This document shows positions 63,055 to 64,000 of a DNA stretch of 64,000 nucleotides, one piece after another. Location: NCBI GenBank assembly GCA_016710115.1, contig JADJLN010000001.1:62001-126000 (forward strand), in the 5' to 3' direction. The translations under genes were made by a program, and so were the position numbers. This DNA comes from Saprospiraceae bacterium (GTDB lineage: Bacteria; Bacteroidota; Bacteroidia; Chitinophagales; Saprospiraceae). Under the pieces are notes generated by a model. That model saw only the letters and a list, made by a program, of their open reading frames with translations. It had not been told where the DNA came from and did no database searches. Numbering within the stretch: position 1 is the first letter of the stretch; every line of letters begins with the position of its first letter.

Positions 63055-64000
63055 TAGCCTTGCTCCTGGGTGAATAAATGCTAATAAAGTCCTTCGCTTG
63101 CCAGCCTGATATTCCTTTCTCCTTGTCCTCTTCGGCTTCTTTCAACTTAAAAACCTGCTGGTCTGTATAGGTACTAGCCAAATCAGAATTCTTGTTAAAA
63201 TCAGCGAAACCAGAGGAACCCATGTATTCTTTAGCGTTCTGCACACTTACAAACCCTGCCCCCAACACCAACCCTATCTTCTCATAATCATTGTAAAAAA
63301 ACTCCTGCAACAACGGCAGTATTTTGTCCTTAAAGGCTGCTTTCAAGCCTTTAAAATCCTTCACGTCCCACAACCAGGCATGACCAATGGTGTGATCGGC
63401 ATCGAGCAGCACTTCCAGGCGTTGGTTGATAGTGGTGAGCATCCGGTTCAGATCGATACCTTCTACTGTCATACCGAGTTTATCTGGCTCCGGCTGCATG
63501 TGCCTGAAAGCAAAGCGCCTGCGCAATGCGGTGTCCAATGCCTCTACACTACGGTCAGCAGTGTTCATGGTGCCGATGAGGTAGAGGTTGGAAGGCACAG
63601 AAAAAGGTTTCTTTGAGTAAGGCAATGTGATCGATAAGAATTCCCTGCCACCTTTTCGCTTATCATCTTCAATCAGGGTAATCAACTCACCAAAGATTGA
63701 TGCTATATTGCCTCGATTTATCTCATCGATTATGAGAACATGATTGGTGGACGTAAATGATATCGGATTTGCATTTATAAAAAATCCTTCTTGACCAAAT
63801 GAGAATACATTCCATATATAGTCTGTTGAGAAAACTGCCTGCCATAAATCTGGTCAACTGGTATGCTAATATTCTTAGCTAGCCACCAACTCTTCGAAAG
63901 TGCTTATAATAGATAGTTGAATGATAATCATAAAAATAATTTCCTTCAATCATTCCAATAGCTCGTGCTTTCAGATTTCCATCGGAAATAAAAACAATAT
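63032..64000 (-). CDS. mcrB: McrB-like AAA+ GTPase, N-terminus outside window
   Basis: C-terminal half of an McrB-type motor. The clear core is VLIIDEINRGNIASIFGEL (Walker B with the McrB IDEINRGN signature), LYLIGTMNTADRSV (the NTxxR-like GTP-specificity/sensor region) and LDTALRRRFAF (arginine finger). Upstream, read from the right edge, come HFRKSWWLAKNISIPV and QFSQQTIYGMYSHL, a module common just before the AAA core in McrB-like proteins; it joins the core only if one T is added to the six-T run near 63790. Walker A lies outside the window. Drives the neighbouring McrC. Confidence 0.85.

Overview
The window looks like a chromosomal segment of a gliding-type Bacteroidota, probably close to Saprospiraceae/Lewinella-like lineages. 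The signs are a PorP/SprF outer-membrane protein followed by a giant PKD-domain surface protein, T9SS type A and type B C-terminal sorting domains, a LytS/LytTR-type two-component pair, DUF6175 and DUF6150 proteins, and TAnnTTTG-like -7 boxes. No rRNA, tRNA, CRISPR array or intact insertion sequence was seen. Many genes carry single-base indels, often in homopolymers, while their protein homology continues uninterrupted in the next frame. I therefore annotate full gene spans and note each break; most breaks are more likely read errors than biology, but this cannot be proven from one sequence.

Layout: 0-3.5 kb, the end-truncated polA (with one in-frame TAG) and a zinc metallopeptidase. 4.2-10.3 kb, an accessory cluster: WYL regulator, secreted HNH nuclease, an unknown protein, a vWA protein, an unknown protein, a secreted DNase I-fold nuclease, and three tandem CxxC paralogues. 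10.7-14.3 kb, a T9SS-exported LamG/Ig-repeat adhesin. 14.8-19.3 kb, an operon of exported proteins (CsgG/LpoB-like, DUF6175, coiled-coil, DUF6150). 20-24 kb, a beta-propeller sensor kinase and LytTR regulator. 24-27 kb, a trypsin-like protease and an AAA_14/DUF4143 ATPase preceded by three 33-bp-spaced repeats. 27.2-30.5 kb (minus), a Dna2-like nuclease-helicase. 30.9-38.1 kb, PorP/SprF plus the PKD surface protein. 38.2-43 kb, a COG3904-like lipoprotein, a truncated RhuM and a damaged DUF262/DUF1524 gene.

The most interesting part is 44-64 kb. An SF1 helicase with a GreA/GreB-like C-terminus (44.4-46.5 kb) is followed by an AT-rich, tightly packed cluster: a membrane-anchored divergent J-like protein, an exported coiled-coil membrane protein, an Hsp70, a small exported protein, a protein kinase fused to a classic AAA+ ATPase, and two TerB-like proteins (47.2-55.4 kb). 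I do not recognise this set as a named system. Converging on it from the right edge, on the minus strand, is a defence operon mcrB-mcrC-pglZ-brxL, i.e. a BREX locus with an embedded type IV restriction module, followed by an SH3b protein and a small gene.

A 19-bp palindrome (AGTGCAA-N5-TTGCACT) recurs at 5244, 5792, 24040 (degenerate), 30586 and 46621. In every case a TAnnTTTG-like element lies 8-9 bases beyond the palindrome. The sites precede the HNH gene (and the divergent WYL regulator), the 5849 gene, the protease, the nuclease-helicase and the Hsp70 cluster. This suggests one dispersed regulon, plausibly controlled by the WYL protein.
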